Shown here: one piece after another, positions 8,352 through 16,817 of the stretch
How the letters are laid out: each line of letters begins with the position of its first letter
Numbering within the stretch: position 1 is the first letter of the stretch
Source: Vibrio xiamenensis
GTDB lineage: Bacteria; Pseudomonadota; Gammaproteobacteria; Enterobacterales; Vibrionaceae
Reading direction: 5' to 3'
Assembly: GCF_900100015.1 (NCBI RefSeq)
Contig: NZ_FNDD01000003.1
Coordinates: 186,001 to 250,000 of the forward strand
Length of the DNA stretch: 64,000 nt
Notes under the pieces: generated by a model
What the model saw: the letters and a program-made list of their open reading frames with translations, nothing else
What the model was told of the DNA's origin: nothing
Databases searched by the model: none
Made by a program: the position numbers and the translations under genes

Positions 8352-8530
8352 CGCCAATTACTAGGCAAAAATTCAGGGAGGAATTTTTAGGTTTTCCGCG
8401 TCGGGAGCGCGTAAAACCGTGTCGGTTCATAGCGAAGAATTTGGTTCCTTTTGAGCCAGAAAAAGGAACTGGTGCGCTATCACAGATGGTAAAGAAATCG
8501 CAGCAGTATTAGCGCATCATACAAATCCAC
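8352..8530 (+). repeat. dispersed three-hairpin repeat, copy B
   Basis: Matches copy A (5102-5290) at both ends, with a divergent middle. Stem 1 is AAAAATTC/GAATTTTT (8367-8388), stem 2 is GGTTTT-CGCG/CGCG-AAAACC (8390-8418), and stem 3 is GTTCCTTTT/AAAAGGAAC (8444-8469). The tail is AGCGCATCATACAAA. It fills most of the 343-bp gap between the MFS gene and eda. Confidence 0.8.
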
Positions 8531-8590
8531 TTAATAAATCGAATCAACATGACATCGCGATGACATCGCGCAGCGAAAAGCTAAGGGCAT

Positions 8591-8619
8591 AAAAAAAGCG
8601 CCCGATCGGGTCGGGCGCT
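8591..8619 (-). terminator. rho-independent terminator of eda
   Basis: AGCGCCCG pairs with CGGGCGCT, and a T7 run follows on the minus strand. It lies 47 bp after the eda stop. Confidence 0.85.
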
Positions 8620-8666
8620 GGCAAAAATAAAGCCATCAAAATAGGACTTTATGAACCGAGTAGGGG

Positions 8667-9290
8667 TTACTCGATAATATTTGCGACTTCGCGAACTAGG
8701 GCTGCAAGCTCATCCCATTTTTCGCCGTCAATTAGGTCATTTGGCACCATCCAAGTACCGCCACAAGCAAGTACCGCTGGGATGCTCAAGTAATCTTTTA
8801 CGTTTTTAGGGTTTACACCGCCAGTAGGCATAAAGCTTACTGGGTAAACCGCAGTGAGTGCTTTCAGCATGTTAACGCCGCCTGATGGCTCAGCTGGGAA
8901 GAATTTAAGGGTTTTTAGACCCATTTCCATTGCTTGCTCAACTAGGCTTGGGCTGTTAACGCCAGGGACGATAGTCATGTTGCGTTGCTGACAGTATTTC
9001 ACTGTTGTTGGGTTAAAGCCTGGGCTTACAACGAAGTCAACGCCAGCTTCAATCGCTTCGTCAACTTGTGCTGAAGTCAGAACAGTACCAGCGCCGATAA
9101 GCATTTCAGGGTAAGCTTCACGCATGTTTGCGATTGCTTGTGCCGCTTGTTCAGTACGGAAAGTGACTTCGGCACATGGTAGGCCGTTTTCAATCAGTAC
9201 TTGCGCCAATTTAACCGCTTTATCAGCGTCTTTAATGGCAATCACGGGTACGACTTTAATTTCTTGTAGCTGTTGCTCTAGAGTTTTCAT
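8667..9290 (-). CDS. eda: 2-keto-3-deoxy-6-phosphogluconate aldolase
   Basis: 207 residues, the normal KDPG/KHG aldolase length. Visible family landmarks are the N-terminal VVPVIAI, the substrate-loop EVTFRTEQA, GAGTVLT, and the Schiff-base lysine region LKFFPAEPSGG, followed by FMPTGGV. It cleaves KDPG to pyruvate and glyceraldehyde-3-phosphate, the last step of uronate breakdown and of the Entner-Doudoroff pathway. Its start is 10 bp after kdgK, so the two are co-transcribed and perform consecutive reactions. A strong terminator follows. Confidence 0.96.
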   Translation of the reverse strand: MKTLEQQLQEIKVVPVIAIKDADKAVKLAQVLIENGLPCAEVTFRTEQAAQAIANMREAYPEMLIGAGTVLTSAQVDEAIEAGVDFVVSPGFNPTTVKYCQQRNMTIVPGVNSPSLVEQAMEMGLKTLKFFPAEPSGGVNMLKALTAVYPVSFMPTGGVNPKNVKDYLSIPAVLACGGTWMVPNDLIDGEKWDELAALVREVANIIE

Positions 9291-9300
9291 TGTTGTCTCC

Positions 9301-10230
9301 TTAAATGCTTGGCATGGCGTCGCTTGGAATGATAGCGCCGCGATGTTTAATGACTGTACCGGCTACGCTGTGGCCTGCTGCTGCTGATTGTGCGCCGCTG
9401 CCACCAAGAATGCGTTTTGCTAAGTAGCCTGCGCTAAATGAGTCGCCTGCTGCTGTGGTATCAACGATGTTGCTGACCGGTGTTGGCGCGACTTCACTAC
9501 GAGTACCGTTTTCAATCACGATACAGGCATCGCCACCACGCTTAATGACAATCTCAGTGACGCCAAATTGAGTGGTACGCTCGATGCTTTGAGCTTCAGC
9601 AGTGTCGCCCCATAGCATCTCTTCATCTTCATAAGTAAGGAAGGCCATATCGGTAATCGCGAGAACTTTGGTATACCAATGCTGAGCTTGTTCAGCGTTT
9701 TGCCAAAGTGCAGGACGGTAGTTGTTGTCAAAGGCAATTTTAACACCGTCTTTGCGACACAAAGTAAGACACTCAATCAGTTTCTCACGGCAATCGTCTG
9801 GCAGGATAGCTAGGCTAATGCCGCTTAAATACACCAGGCCGTTGTTTGACAACTCTGCAGCCACTTTGACCGGATCCATATCACGCAGCCAATATTTTGC
9901 TGCGGAATCATTACGCCAGTAGAAGAAGCTACGCTCACCGTCATCGGCGGTTTCAATTGCGTAGATGCCAGGCAATTTGTCGTCAGACAGATAAACCATA
10001 TCGGTATCGATGCCTTCTGATTTCCATGCGTTAAGCATATCGGTACTAAATGGATCGTGCCCTAAACCAGTAACATACGAAGTGGTCACACCTTGCGACT
10101 GAGTTAAGCGAGATAAATAGATCGCGGTATTGAGCGTATCGCCACCAAAACCTTGTTCAACTTGTCCGTTGACCTTTTTAAGTTCAACCATGCATTCGCC
10201 AATGATGGCCACTCGACCAATAGGGTTCAT
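9301..10230 (-). CDS. kdgK: 2-keto-3-deoxygluconate kinase (PfkB family)
   Basis: 309 residues. The N-terminal VAIIGECMVELKK plus GFGGDTLNTAIYLSRL is the KdgK form of the PfkB sugar-binding region. The C-terminal DTTAAGDSFSAGYLA contains the catalytic Asp and anion hole. It phosphorylates KDG to KDPG, feeding Eda. I chose the ATG at 10230, which has AGGAGG 6 nt upstream, over the longer frame that starts 17 codons earlier. A KdgR-like box lies about 60 bp upstream, so kdgK-eda probably has its own repressed promoter. Confidence 0.95.
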   Translation of the reverse strand: MNPIGRVAIIGECMVELKKVNGQVEQGFGGDTLNTAIYLSRLTQSQGVTTSYVTGLGHDPFSTDMLNAWKSEGIDTDMVYLSDDKLPGIYAIETADDGERSFFYWRNDSAAKYWLRDMDPVKVAAELSNNGLVYLSGISLAILPDDCREKLIECLTLCRKDGVKIAFDNNYRPALWQNAEQAQHWYTKVLAITDMAFLTYEDEEMLWGDTAEAQSIERTTQFGVTEIVIKRGGDACIVIENGTRSEVAPTPVSNIVDTTAAGDSFSAGYLAKRILGGSGAQSAAAGHSVAGTVIKHRGAIIPSDAMPSI

Positions 10231-10290
10231 AAAAACCTCCTGAAAATAACTGCCGCTATTATCCTCTTCACAAAACTTCAAATCAATAAA

Positions 10291-10309
10291 AATAAAACAG
10301 TGGTTTAAA
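10291..10309 (-). promoter_or_regulatory. KdgR-like operator upstream of kdgK
   Basis: AATAAAACAGTGGTTTAAA is an imperfect palindrome close to the known gammaproteobacterial KdgR pattern (AATgAAAC-n3-GTTTcATT). It is 61 bp from the kdgK start. The kdgR gene itself is 3.8 kb away in the same cluster. Confidence 0.6.
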
Positions 10310-10388
10310 GATTGTGATTCCGATCCGTATGGAAATAAGCATCCAGTTAACTATGGCACATGGCTTGTCGCAAAAAATTAACTCAAGC

Positions 10389-11300
10389 TTAACTTAATTG
10401 CATCGAAAGCCATTGGTGGAACAGCTCTGGCCACTGTTTTGCAGGTAAGTTCTCAACTTTGCGAATTCCGAAACCATGGCCGCCTTGCTCAAATAAATGC
10501 ATTTCCACTGGCACTTGGTGCTGTTTCAACGCCTGCCACATCAATACGCTGTTATCGACGTTGACCGCTAAGTCATCGCAAGCGTGCATTAAAAAGCACG
10601 GCGGCATCGCGCTGTGAACATTGGCCTCGACTGAAAAGGCGCGCAGCTGTTCATCGCTGGGAGTAGTGCCGAGCAGTTCGGTAAACGAGCCTAAGTGAGT
10701 TTGGTCTTTGAGCATGGTGATAACCGGGTACATCAGAGCGGTAAAGTCTGGGCGCGCGTCAAGGCTGTCGATATCATCTACTGCGGTGCCAATCGTGTGT
10801 TGATAATGCGTGGCTAACATACCGGCAAGATGGCCGCCTGCAGAGAATCCCATCACACCGATTTTATCGAGTTGCCACTGTTTGGCGTGATGACGTACCC
10901 AGCGAATGGTGCGCTGCGCATCGGCAAGGGAGGTTTGTGGCCCATATTGATGACCTTCTCCCGGCATGCGATAGGTAGTGACAAATACGGTGTAACCCAT
11001 GCTATTGAGCTTCGCTGCCACCTCGCAGCCTTCATTGTCCATCGCGATGCGCTGATAACCGCCACCTGGAAAAATAATGATCCCGATGCCGTTACTATTT
11101 TGCGGGGTATAAACCATACATTCTGGGTTATGTACACCGCACACGATGCGATCGTGAAATGCAGTGGTATCGGTGCTGCGCTCGATAAGTGTGGGTTCGA
11201 GTTTGCCTTTGGCTGGTGGTGTTGGCCAAATTGAGTACACATCGCAAGGCTGGTTAAATTGCGTCACAGAGTGAAGGGGTTCAGGAGTGAAGTCTGTCAT
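10389..11300 (-). CDS. alpha/beta-hydrolase, acetyl-esterase-like
   Basis: About 303 residues. It has the oxyanion motif FPGGGY, the nucleophile elbow GFSAGG, the acid region HACDDLAV and the histidine region QGGHGFG, so a complete Ser-Asp-His triad. This resembles the BD-FAE/acetylxylan-esterase-like branch (Axe1/pectin acetylesterase type). No signal peptide is seen, so it should act in the cytoplasm, perhaps deacetylating imported acetylated uronate oligomers. It lies between two kdg transcription units on the same strand. The start is uncertain: the ATG at 11300 has a weak GAGA, and an in-frame ATG lies at 11315. The substrate is inferred only from context. Confidence 0.78.
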   Translation of the reverse strand: MTDFTPEPLHSVTQFNQPCDVYSIWPTPPAKGKLEPTLIERSTDTTAFHDRIVCGVHNPECMVYTPQNSNGIGIIIFPGGGYQRIAMDNEGCEVAAKLNSMGYTVFVTTYRMPGEGHQYGPQTSLADAQRTIRWVRHHAKQWQLDKIGVMGFSAGGHLAGMLATHYQHTIGTAVDDIDSLDARPDFTALMYPVITMLKDQTHLGSFTELLGTTPSDEQLRAFSVEANVHSAMPPCFLMHACDDLAVNVDNSVLMWQALKQHQVPVEMHLFEQGGHGFGIRKVENLPAKQWPELFHQWLSMQLS

Positions 11301-11353
11301 GCTGATGTCTCGCATAGTCAGTTGGGGGGAAGCTAGATTATGCGCTGCGGAAA

Positions 11354-11385
11354 ATAAAAAAAGCCAGCCCGATCAAAGGCTGGCA
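11354..11385 (-). terminator. terminator after the rpiB-like gene
   Basis: GCCAGCC (11363-11369) pairs with GGCTGGC (11378-11384), and a T7 run follows on the minus strand. It separates the kduD-ygjV-kdgF-rpiB-like unit from the esterase gene. Confidence 0.85.
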
Positions 11386-11432
11386 AAAGATTCACTTATT
11401 CCCGATAAGATAATCTAAGATGAGCAACAAAC

Positions 11433-12068
11433 TTATTTCAGTAGGCTGTTTACGTATTCAGCGATTTCTGGAACTTGGCAGTTCGCGAAGAAACACTCTT
11501 GGAAACGAGCGCCACCAACAGCAGTTTTCACTAGTTCTTGATCGATTGAACGTAGGCCTTCAAGTACGTCTTTAGATACTGCTGCTTTCACGTTGTTTAG
11601 GATAGCTGCGTTTGCTTGTTGAGGAGCAGCACGCTCGATTGGGTAACCTTCACCACGGTTGCCTGTGAACGCTTTTTCGAAGATGTAACGAACGTTCAGT
11701 TCACCAGCCCAACCAAAACCTTTAGCAAATGCTAGAGAGATAGCGTTGCCGTTGTTGATTTGGTTGAATAGGAACGCGTCAGATGGCTCTAGGCAGTAAC
11801 CACAAACAACACCAGGGTGCATGTTGCTAGACATTAGAGCGCCTTGGCCAGTACCACAACCAGTTACTACGAAGTCAACCGCTTTAGAGTTAAGCAGGAT
11901 GCTCGCCATGATACCTAGGTGGATGTACGTTAGGTGGTGATCGTTTTCGTCGCTCATACCTACGTTAAATACATCGTGACCAAGACCACCTGCAACGGTG
12001 TTTAGTTCAGCAGCAACCATTGCGTTTTTACCAGCTTGGCTGTTTTCCATCATTAAAGCGATTTTCAT
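11433..12068 (-). CDS. RpiB/LacA/LacB-family isomerase, probably 5-keto-4-deoxyuronate isomerase (DhuI-like)
   Basis: 211 residues starting MKIALMMENSQAGKN, with the family active-site region VTGCGTGQGALMSSN (cysteine plus the GCGTG loop). RpiB/LacAB enzymes interconvert aldose and ketose phosphates. Longer members in uronate operons (DhuI, described in streptococcal glycosaminoglycan clusters) isomerise the ring-opened unsaturated uronate DKI. No kduI is present in this otherwise complete kdg cluster, and this gene sits exactly where KduI activity is needed, between kdgF and kduD. The DhuI-like role is therefore inferred from context. A terminator follows 48 bp downstream. Confidence 0.85.
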   Translation of the reverse strand: MKIALMMENSQAGKNAMVAAELNTVAGGLGHDVFNVGMSDENDHHLTYIHLGIMASILLNSKAVDFVVTGCGTGQGALMSSNMHPGVVCGYCLEPSDAFLFNQINNGNAISLAFAKGFGWAGELNVRYIFEKAFTGNRGEGYPIERAAPQQANAAILNNVKAAVSKDVLEGLRSIDQELVKTAVGGARFQECFFANCQVPEIAEYVNSLLK

Positions 12069-12172
12069 AATTTGTTCTCCATCGGCGTAAGCCGACTTAA
12101 GGGTTAGGATAATTCGGGTTGTTTTTACTCAAGAGCTCTGTTTTTCAGCAAAGCTCTTGTACAACAAAGCTT

Positions 12173-12496
12173 TTACGCAACGAAATCTTTACGCATTGGC
12201 GTAAAGTTATCGAGTAGTACGCCTTTTTCTAGACATACACAGCCGTGCATAACGTTTGGCTCTTTGTAAAGAGCATCGCCAGCTTTTACGATTTTGGTTT
12301 CGTCACCGATAGTAAATTCAAACTCACCAGATAGGACGTAGGTAAGTTGTTCATGTGGGTGGTTGTGCATCGGGCCAACAGCGCCTTTTTCAAAATGCAC
12401 TTCTACCGACATGATGTTGTCGCTGTACGCCATAATTTTGCGTGACACGCCATCGCCGAGATCTTCTAATTTCACGTCTTGATTATAAACAAACAT
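12173..12496 (-). CDS. kdgF: cupin, unsaturated-uronate linearising protein KdgF
   Basis: 107 residues forming a single cupin barrel. The metal ligands are visible in HNHPHEQLTYVLSGEFEF (two His plus a Gln at the usual Glu site), with the later His in PNVMHG. KdgF proteins speed conversion of 4,5-unsaturated uronates, released by pectate or alginate lyases, into the linear ketonised form. The N-terminus MFVYNQDVKLEDLGDGVSRK is typical. It lies 13 bp after ygjV in the same operon. Confidence 0.92.
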   Translation of the reverse strand: MFVYNQDVKLEDLGDGVSRKIMAYSDNIMSVEVHFEKGAVGPMHNHPHEQLTYVLSGEFEFTIGDETKIVKAGDALYKEPNVMHGCVCLEKGVLLDNFTPMRKDFVA

Positions 12497-12509
12497 GATG
12501 TCCCCTTGT

Positions 12510-13031
12510 TTACATTGCTTGGGTCGGACATGCGCTTTTCTTTCTGTCTTTAAGTAGACGATAAATCGTGGTGCAGTTTACGGTTAATAACGTCATTTCC
12601 AACAAAGTACCGCCGATTGAACCGACGATGATGTTGTTAATTAACCAGCAAATCGCGCCGACGATAAAAGCCACACGCATTGCAATACCTTGCAGCATAA
12701 ATACCGCATAGGTGCCGATTACTGTGCCAAAAATTGGCCACATATCCCACCAGTTATCCGCTAATTTCAGTCCAAAGCCCAAACCTAAGACTATAAATGC
12801 AGCGGCTACGTACTTCGACGAAGTATAGATAGCACTTCCGGTACGCAACGCCGACAACGCCGCGCTTAACGCCGACGTCATCGAACCAAGTAAAAAATAA
12901 TGCAGGAGGTGGTTGAGATTAAAAATCAACATAATGATTTTTAATTTACGATCGTCTTTCTGATAGAAAGTCGATACTCCTAAACCAAAGCTCACAAAGC
13001 CGAGGGCTTGAGCAATAAATGGTACGTCCAC
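12510..13031 (-). CDS. YgjV-family inner-membrane protein
   Basis: 173 residues with five or six hydrophobic helices, beginning FIAQALGFVSFGLGVSTF and containing RKLKIIMLIFNLNHLLHYFLLG. This is the conserved opening of the YgjV (Imp-YgjV) family of unknown function. It lies within the kdg operon, 33 bp after kduD and 13 bp before kdgF. A role in uronate uptake or product export is possible, but only the genomic context supports it. Confidence 0.82.
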   Translation of the reverse strand: MDVPFIAQALGFVSFGLGVSTFYQKDDRKLKIIMLIFNLNHLLHYFLLGSMTSALSAALSALRTGSAIYTSSKYVAAAFIVLGLGFGLKLADNWWDMWPIFGTVIGTYAVFMLQGIAMRVAFIVGAICWLINNIIVGSIGGTLLEMTLLTVNCTTIYRLLKDRKKSACPTQAM

Positions 13032-13064
13032 TATGCTACCTGCATTTTTAGGTTAAATTCGTGA

Positions 13065-13826
13065 TTAACGAGCTAACCAACCGCCGTCAACTGCGATGGT
13101 GTAACCACTGATGTAGTCAGACGCAGGAGAAGCTAGGAATACACATGGACCAGCAAGGTCAGAAGGAAGACCCCAACGGCCTGCAGGGATACGCTCAAGG
13201 ATTGCAGCGTTACGCTCTTCGTCTGCACGTAGAGCAGCAGTGTTGTTAGTTGCCATGTAACCCGGTGCGATTGCGTTCACGTTGATGTTGTGAGCAGCCC
13301 ATTCGTTTGCCATTAGACGAGTCACGCCCATTACGCCGCTTTTAGAAGCAGTGTAAGAAGGAACACGGATACCGCCTTGGAAAGAAAGCATAGAAGCGAT
13401 GTTGATGATCTTACCGCCAGTGCCTTGAGACATGAATTGTTTTGCAACAGCTTGAGACATGAAGAACACAGACTTGATGTTGATGTTCATTACGTCATCC
13501 CAATCTTGCTCAGAGAACTCGATTGCGTCGTTACGACGGATGATGCCTGCGTTGTTAACTAGGATGTCTACTTTACCTAGTTCGCTAACCGCGCGGTCAA
13601 CGATTGAAGGGATGTCATCCAATTTCATCAGGTTAGCGCGTACGTCGATGAATTTACGGCCAGTTTCAGCCATTTTTTCGATCGTTTCAGTTGGTTCAAC
13701 AATGTTAACGCCAACGATGTCACAGCCTGCTGCAGCAAGGCCTAGTGCCATGCCTTGACCTAAACCAGTGTCACAGCCAGTAACGATTGCAACTTTGCCT
13801 TCTAGGTTGAATGAATCAAGAATCAT
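13065..13826 (-). CDS. kduD: 2-dehydro-3-deoxy-D-gluconate 5-dehydrogenase (SDR)
   Basis: 253 residues of a classical short-chain dehydrogenase. It has the Rossmann motif TGCDTGLGQGMA, NNAGIIRR, the catalytic YTASK tetrad piece and the C-terminal SDYISGYTIAVDGGW. KduD reduces DKII (the product of the isomerase) to KDG with NADH, so it precedes KdgK. I start at MILDSFNLEGKVAIVTG (13826), which has GAGGAA 6 nt upstream; the longer frame adds residues foreign to the family. It is the first gene of the kduD-ygjV-kdgF-rpiB-like operon, and a KdgR-like box lies about 100 bp upstream. Confidence 0.94.
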   Translation of the reverse strand: MILDSFNLEGKVAIVTGCDTGLGQGMALGLAAAGCDIVGVNIVEPTETIEKMAETGRKFIDVRANLMKLDDIPSIVDRAVSELGKVDILVNNAGIIRRNDAIEFSEQDWDDVMNINIKSVFFMSQAVAKQFMSQGTGGKIINIASMLSFQGGIRVPSYTASKSGVMGVTRLMANEWAAHNINVNAIAPGYMATNNTAALRADEERNAAILERIPAGRWGLPSDLAGPCVFLASPASDYISGYTIAVDGGWLAR

Positions 13827-13922
13827 ATCTATTTCCTCAGTGGTATCTAGGTTGCGAACAGCGTGTGACTGTTCACCTGTTAAACGCAACATTACAGAAA
13901 AAGATTTTGGCTTGCAATTTTT

Positions 13923-13941
13923 TTTGAAACGCCTTTTCATA
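13923..13941 (-). promoter_or_regulatory. KdgR-like operator in the kduD/kdgR intergenic region
   Basis: TTTGAAACGCCTTTTCATA contains the palindrome TGAAA-N5-TTTCA. A degenerate second copy (TTTGAAATGCCTTTTTTAA, 13993-14011) lies 70 bp away, closer to kdgR. The spacing suits control of both divergent promoters. Confidence 0.6.
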
Positions 13942-14076
13942 AAAGATGATGAAGATCGGAATTTTCCCGCAAACTGTGCATGGTTCTAAAATTTTGAAAT
14001 GCCTTTTTTAAATAACTGGCTCTGAGACTTTGGTTCGCTATAATGAGGCGAAATGAATAAAAAAGGTTGATATTTA

Positions 14077-14859
14077 ATGCAGAAATCGACGCAACCGGAA
14101 GCCGTTTCCTCGGTATTAAAAGTTTTTAATATTCTTCAGGCACTGGGCGAGCAAAAAGAAATCGGCGTGTCTGAATTATCACAGCGCTTAATGATGTCTA
14201 AAGCGACCACGTACCGCTTCCTTCAAACCATGAAAACACTGGGTTATGTCTCTCAAGAAGGTGAGGCAGATAAGTATTCTCTGACCTTGCGTTTGTTTGA
14301 GCTTGGCTCTAAGTCACTTGAGTACGTGGATCTTATCTCTATTGCAGATAAAGAAATGCGCTATATCTCAGAAAAAACCAATGAAGCCCTGCACTTAGGC
14401 GCTTTGGATGAGAACGCATTTATTTACATTCATAAGATCGATTCAGGTTATAACCTGCGTATGCAATCGCGTGTAGGACGTCGTAACCCACTCTATAGTA
14501 CTGGTATCGGTAAAGTGCTGTTGTCGGGTCGTGACGAAGCGTTTGTTCGCGATGTACTTAAAGATGTCGAATTTACCAAGCACACTGATAAAACTTTGGA
14601 AAACGTTGACCAGTTATTGGCCGAGCTTGAGCACATCCGTGAGGTGCACTACGCCGAAGATAACGAAGAGCAAGAACCAGGTTTGCGCTGTATCGCGGCG
14701 CCAGTTTACGACCGTTTCGGTAACATTATCGCTGGGTTATCTATCTCTTTCCCGACCATTCGTTTTGATGAAAAGCGTATGTCGTACTACGTGGGCTTAT
14801 TGCAAACGGCAAGTAAGAACATTTCAAAAGAGCTTGGATATCACAACTATCCAGTGTAA
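14077..14859 (+). CDS. kdgR: IclR-family regulator of the uronate cluster, KdgR
   Basis: 260 residues. The N-terminal winged helix (VSELSQRLMMSKATTYRFLQ, TMKTLGYV) is followed by the IclR effector domain (ALHLGALDENAFIYIHKIDS, YSTGIGKVLLSG, GLRCIAAPVYD). Enterobacterial KdgR represses pectin and KDG genes and is released by KDG. The divergent position opposite kduD and the KdgR-like palindromes between them and before kdgK support the same role. A good terminator follows the stop. Confidence 0.92.
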   Translation: MQKSTQPEAVSSVLKVFNILQALGEQKEIGVSELSQRLMMSKATTYRFLQTMKTLGYVSQEGEADKYSLTLRLFELGSKSLEYVDLISIADKEMRYISEKTNEALHLGALDENAFIYIHKIDSGYNLRMQSRVGRRNPLYSTGIGKVLLSGRDEAFVRDVLKDVEFTKHTDKTLENVDQLLAELEHIREVHYAEDNEEQEPGLRCIAAPVYDRFGNIIAGLSISFPTIRFDEKRMSYYVGLLQTASKNISKELGYHNYPV

Positions 14860-14875
14860 AAAGTGGCTTACTATC

Positions 14876-14899
14876 AGCAGCCGAAAGGCTGCTTTTTTT
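14876..14899 (+). terminator. rho-independent terminator of kdgR
   Basis: AGCAGCC-GAAA-GGCTGCT followed by T7; a GAAA tetraloop closes the stem. Confidence 0.9.
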
Positions 14900-14948
14900 C
14901 ATACTTAAGTTGTAAGTAAAACGTTGTTTTAATTTTATTGAGGTTTGC

Positions 14949-16814
14949 ATGGGCACTTCGGTTACTCCCAACATTTTTGATTTTCTGATTCGCTTAGACC
15001 CTTTTGATAAGCTGCCGCAGGAGTTGGTGAGCGCTTTGTCCAATACAGTGAAAGTCAAGTATCTCACTGCAGGCGAAGAGATCGAATTTAGCTCAGGTTG
15101 TGAACAACGTTATCTTTACATCATTCGCACTGGCGCCGTTGAGCAACGTATGCCAACTGGCGAACTTAGGGCGCGTCTTGGTGAGGAAGACCAATTCGGT
15201 TTCACTTTTCTCGAACCTCTTACCAATGCGGAAAACGGTTATCGCGCGGTGTCGATTGAAGACTCGCTGCTGTATCTGATTCCTCACCAAGAGTTGCACC
15301 AAGTGTGCGCCGCGCATCCTGAATTTGCTGATTACTTTGCAGTTAAAGCGCAAGTGCGTTTGAGTTCGGCGGTAAAACACGTTGCCAGTAAAGAAGAGAA
15401 AGGGCTGTTCTTTCGCACCGTGGGTGAAATTGCCAGTGAAAACATCGCCATCGTTAACCAAGATATGTCGATTCGCGAAGTGGCTTACGCCATGTGTCAC
15501 GATCAGCGCAGTTCGTGCGCGGTGGTCAAACGCGGCGATGAAATCGTTGGCCTCGTCACTGACCGGGATATGACGCGCGGCGTCTCGGCAGGTATTGATA
15601 TGTCGCTGTCGGTGTCGCAAGTCATGACGCCAAATCCGGTGCTGATCCAAGCTGAAGACAAAGTGATTCAAGCGGTGTCATTGATGCTTGAATACAACAT
15701 TCGCTGCTTGCCAGTGCTCAAAGGCAGCGATGTGATTGGCCTGATAACCACCACTCACTTGGTGCATGGTCACCGTACCCAGTCACTGTTTTTGATTGAG
15801 AAAATAAAATACGCCGGCTCGGTGAATGCACTAGCGAATTTAAAAGATGAACGTCAGGCGATTTTCCAAGCGCTGGTGGAAAGTGGCGTCAGCGCCGAAA
15901 TCCAAGGCCGAGTGATGTCGATGATTATGGATGCGTTTACGCGCCGATTGATTCAGCTCAACCAAGAGATCCTTGGCCCCGCGCCGTGTGAATTTGTGTG
16001 GATGGTGGCCGGTTCCCATGCGCGAAACGAAGTACACATGCTATCGGATCAAGATAACGCCATCGTACTCAGCGACGAAGTGACTGACGATCAGCGTATG
16101 TACTTTACCCATCTTGCGATGCGAGTGTGCAACGGTTTGGCGGCGTGTGGTTATCCTCTTTGTGATGGCAAATACATGGCGGCTACGCCGAAATGGTGTC
16201 AGCCCATTTCACGTTGGAAAGAATATTATCAAAAATGGGTCTCAAGCCCAGAGTACAATAAGCTGCTAAGTATCAGCGTATTTTTAGAAGTGCGCGCCAT
16301 TTACGGTAACGCCGATTTTGTTGAACAAATTCAGCAGCACCTGCATCAGTGCATTCAAAACAGTTCTAACTTCTTGCCTGCGCTCGTGAAAGATGCCATC
16401 GATACTCAGCCGCCACTCGGCATTTTCAACAACTTGGTGCTTGAAAAGGGTGGTGAGAACAGTAACACATTAAATATTAAGAAATATGCGCTCAACTTAA
16501 TCATCGATTTAGCGCGTATTTTTAGCCTCTCAGCGGGCGGTTCACTGACCGGAACCGAAGAGCGTTTTCGCTACGCTGCAGAGCACGGCAGTATGTCACA
16601 AGACAGTTGTGACAATATCATCGGTGCCTATCGTTTTATTACTCAAGTGCGTTTTCGTCATCAACTCGATGCGATTAAAAATGACCGCGAGCCCAATAAC
16701 CACATTAAGCCCGACAGTTTTAGTAGCTTTGAGCGCAAACACTTAAAAGATGCGTTTAAGATCATCAGTGAAATGCAAGATGTCGCCAAGCTGCGGTTTT
16801 TGAAAGGAAATTAA
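14949..16814 (+). CDS. cNMP-binding/CBS-pair/DUF294 nucleotidyltransferase-like protein
   Basis: 621 residues. Residues about 1-135 form a cyclic-nucleotide-binding fold (YLYIIRTGAVEQRM). Residues about 160-275 are two CBS domains (CAVVKRGDEIVGLVTDRDMT, CLPVLKGSDVIGLITTTHL). Residues about 300-450 are the DUF294 nucleotidyltransferase-like domain with its GSHARNE...SDQD motif, followed by the DUF294 C-terminal helical domain. Such proteins are predicted sensors of nucleotide or energy status and resemble GlnD-type uridylyltransferases. The next gene, an exonuclease, begins 3 bp after the stop, a pairing seen elsewhere in gammaproteobacteria. The target is unknown. Confidence 0.9.
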   Translation: MGTSVTPNIFDFLIRLDPFDKLPQELVSALSNTVKVKYLTAGEEIEFSSGCEQRYLYIIRTGAVEQRMPTGELRARLGEEDQFGFTFLEPLTNAENGYRAVSIEDSLLYLIPHQELHQVCAAHPEFADYFAVKAQVRLSSAVKHVASKEEKGLFFRTVGEIASENIAIVNQDMSIREVAYAMCHDQRSSCAVVKRGDEIVGLVTDRDMTRGVSAGIDMSLSVSQVMTPNPVLIQAEDKVIQAVSLMLEYNIRCLPVLKGSDVIGLITTTHLVHGHRTQSLFLIEKIKYAGSVNALANLKDERQAIFQALVESGVSAEIQGRVMSMIMDAFTRRLIQLNQEILGPAPCEFVWMVAGSHARNEVHMLSDQDNAIVLSDEVTDDQRMYFTHLAMRVCNGLAACGYPLCDGKYMAATPKWCQPISRWKEYYQKWVSSPEYNKLLSISVFLEVRAIYGNADFVEQIQQHLHQCIQNSSNFLPALVKDAIDTQPPLGIFNNLVLEKGGENSNTLNIKKYALNLIIDLARIFSLSAGGSLTGTEERFRYAAEHGSMSQDSCDNIIGAYRFITQVRFRHQLDAIKNDREPNNHIKPDSFSSFERKHLKDAFKIISEMQDVAKLRFLKGN

Positions 16815-16817
16815 TCC

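Noticed and set aside
1..8590. Integron cassettes or insertion sequence
   Set aside because: I saw no attC-like sites, transposase, integrase or terminal inverted repeats with target duplications; only the two dispersed repeats are present.
15093..15671. 192-codon minus-strand ORF inside the cNMP/CBS/DUF294 gene
   Set aside because: A shadow of a strongly supported gene in the opposite strand, with no recognisable motif.
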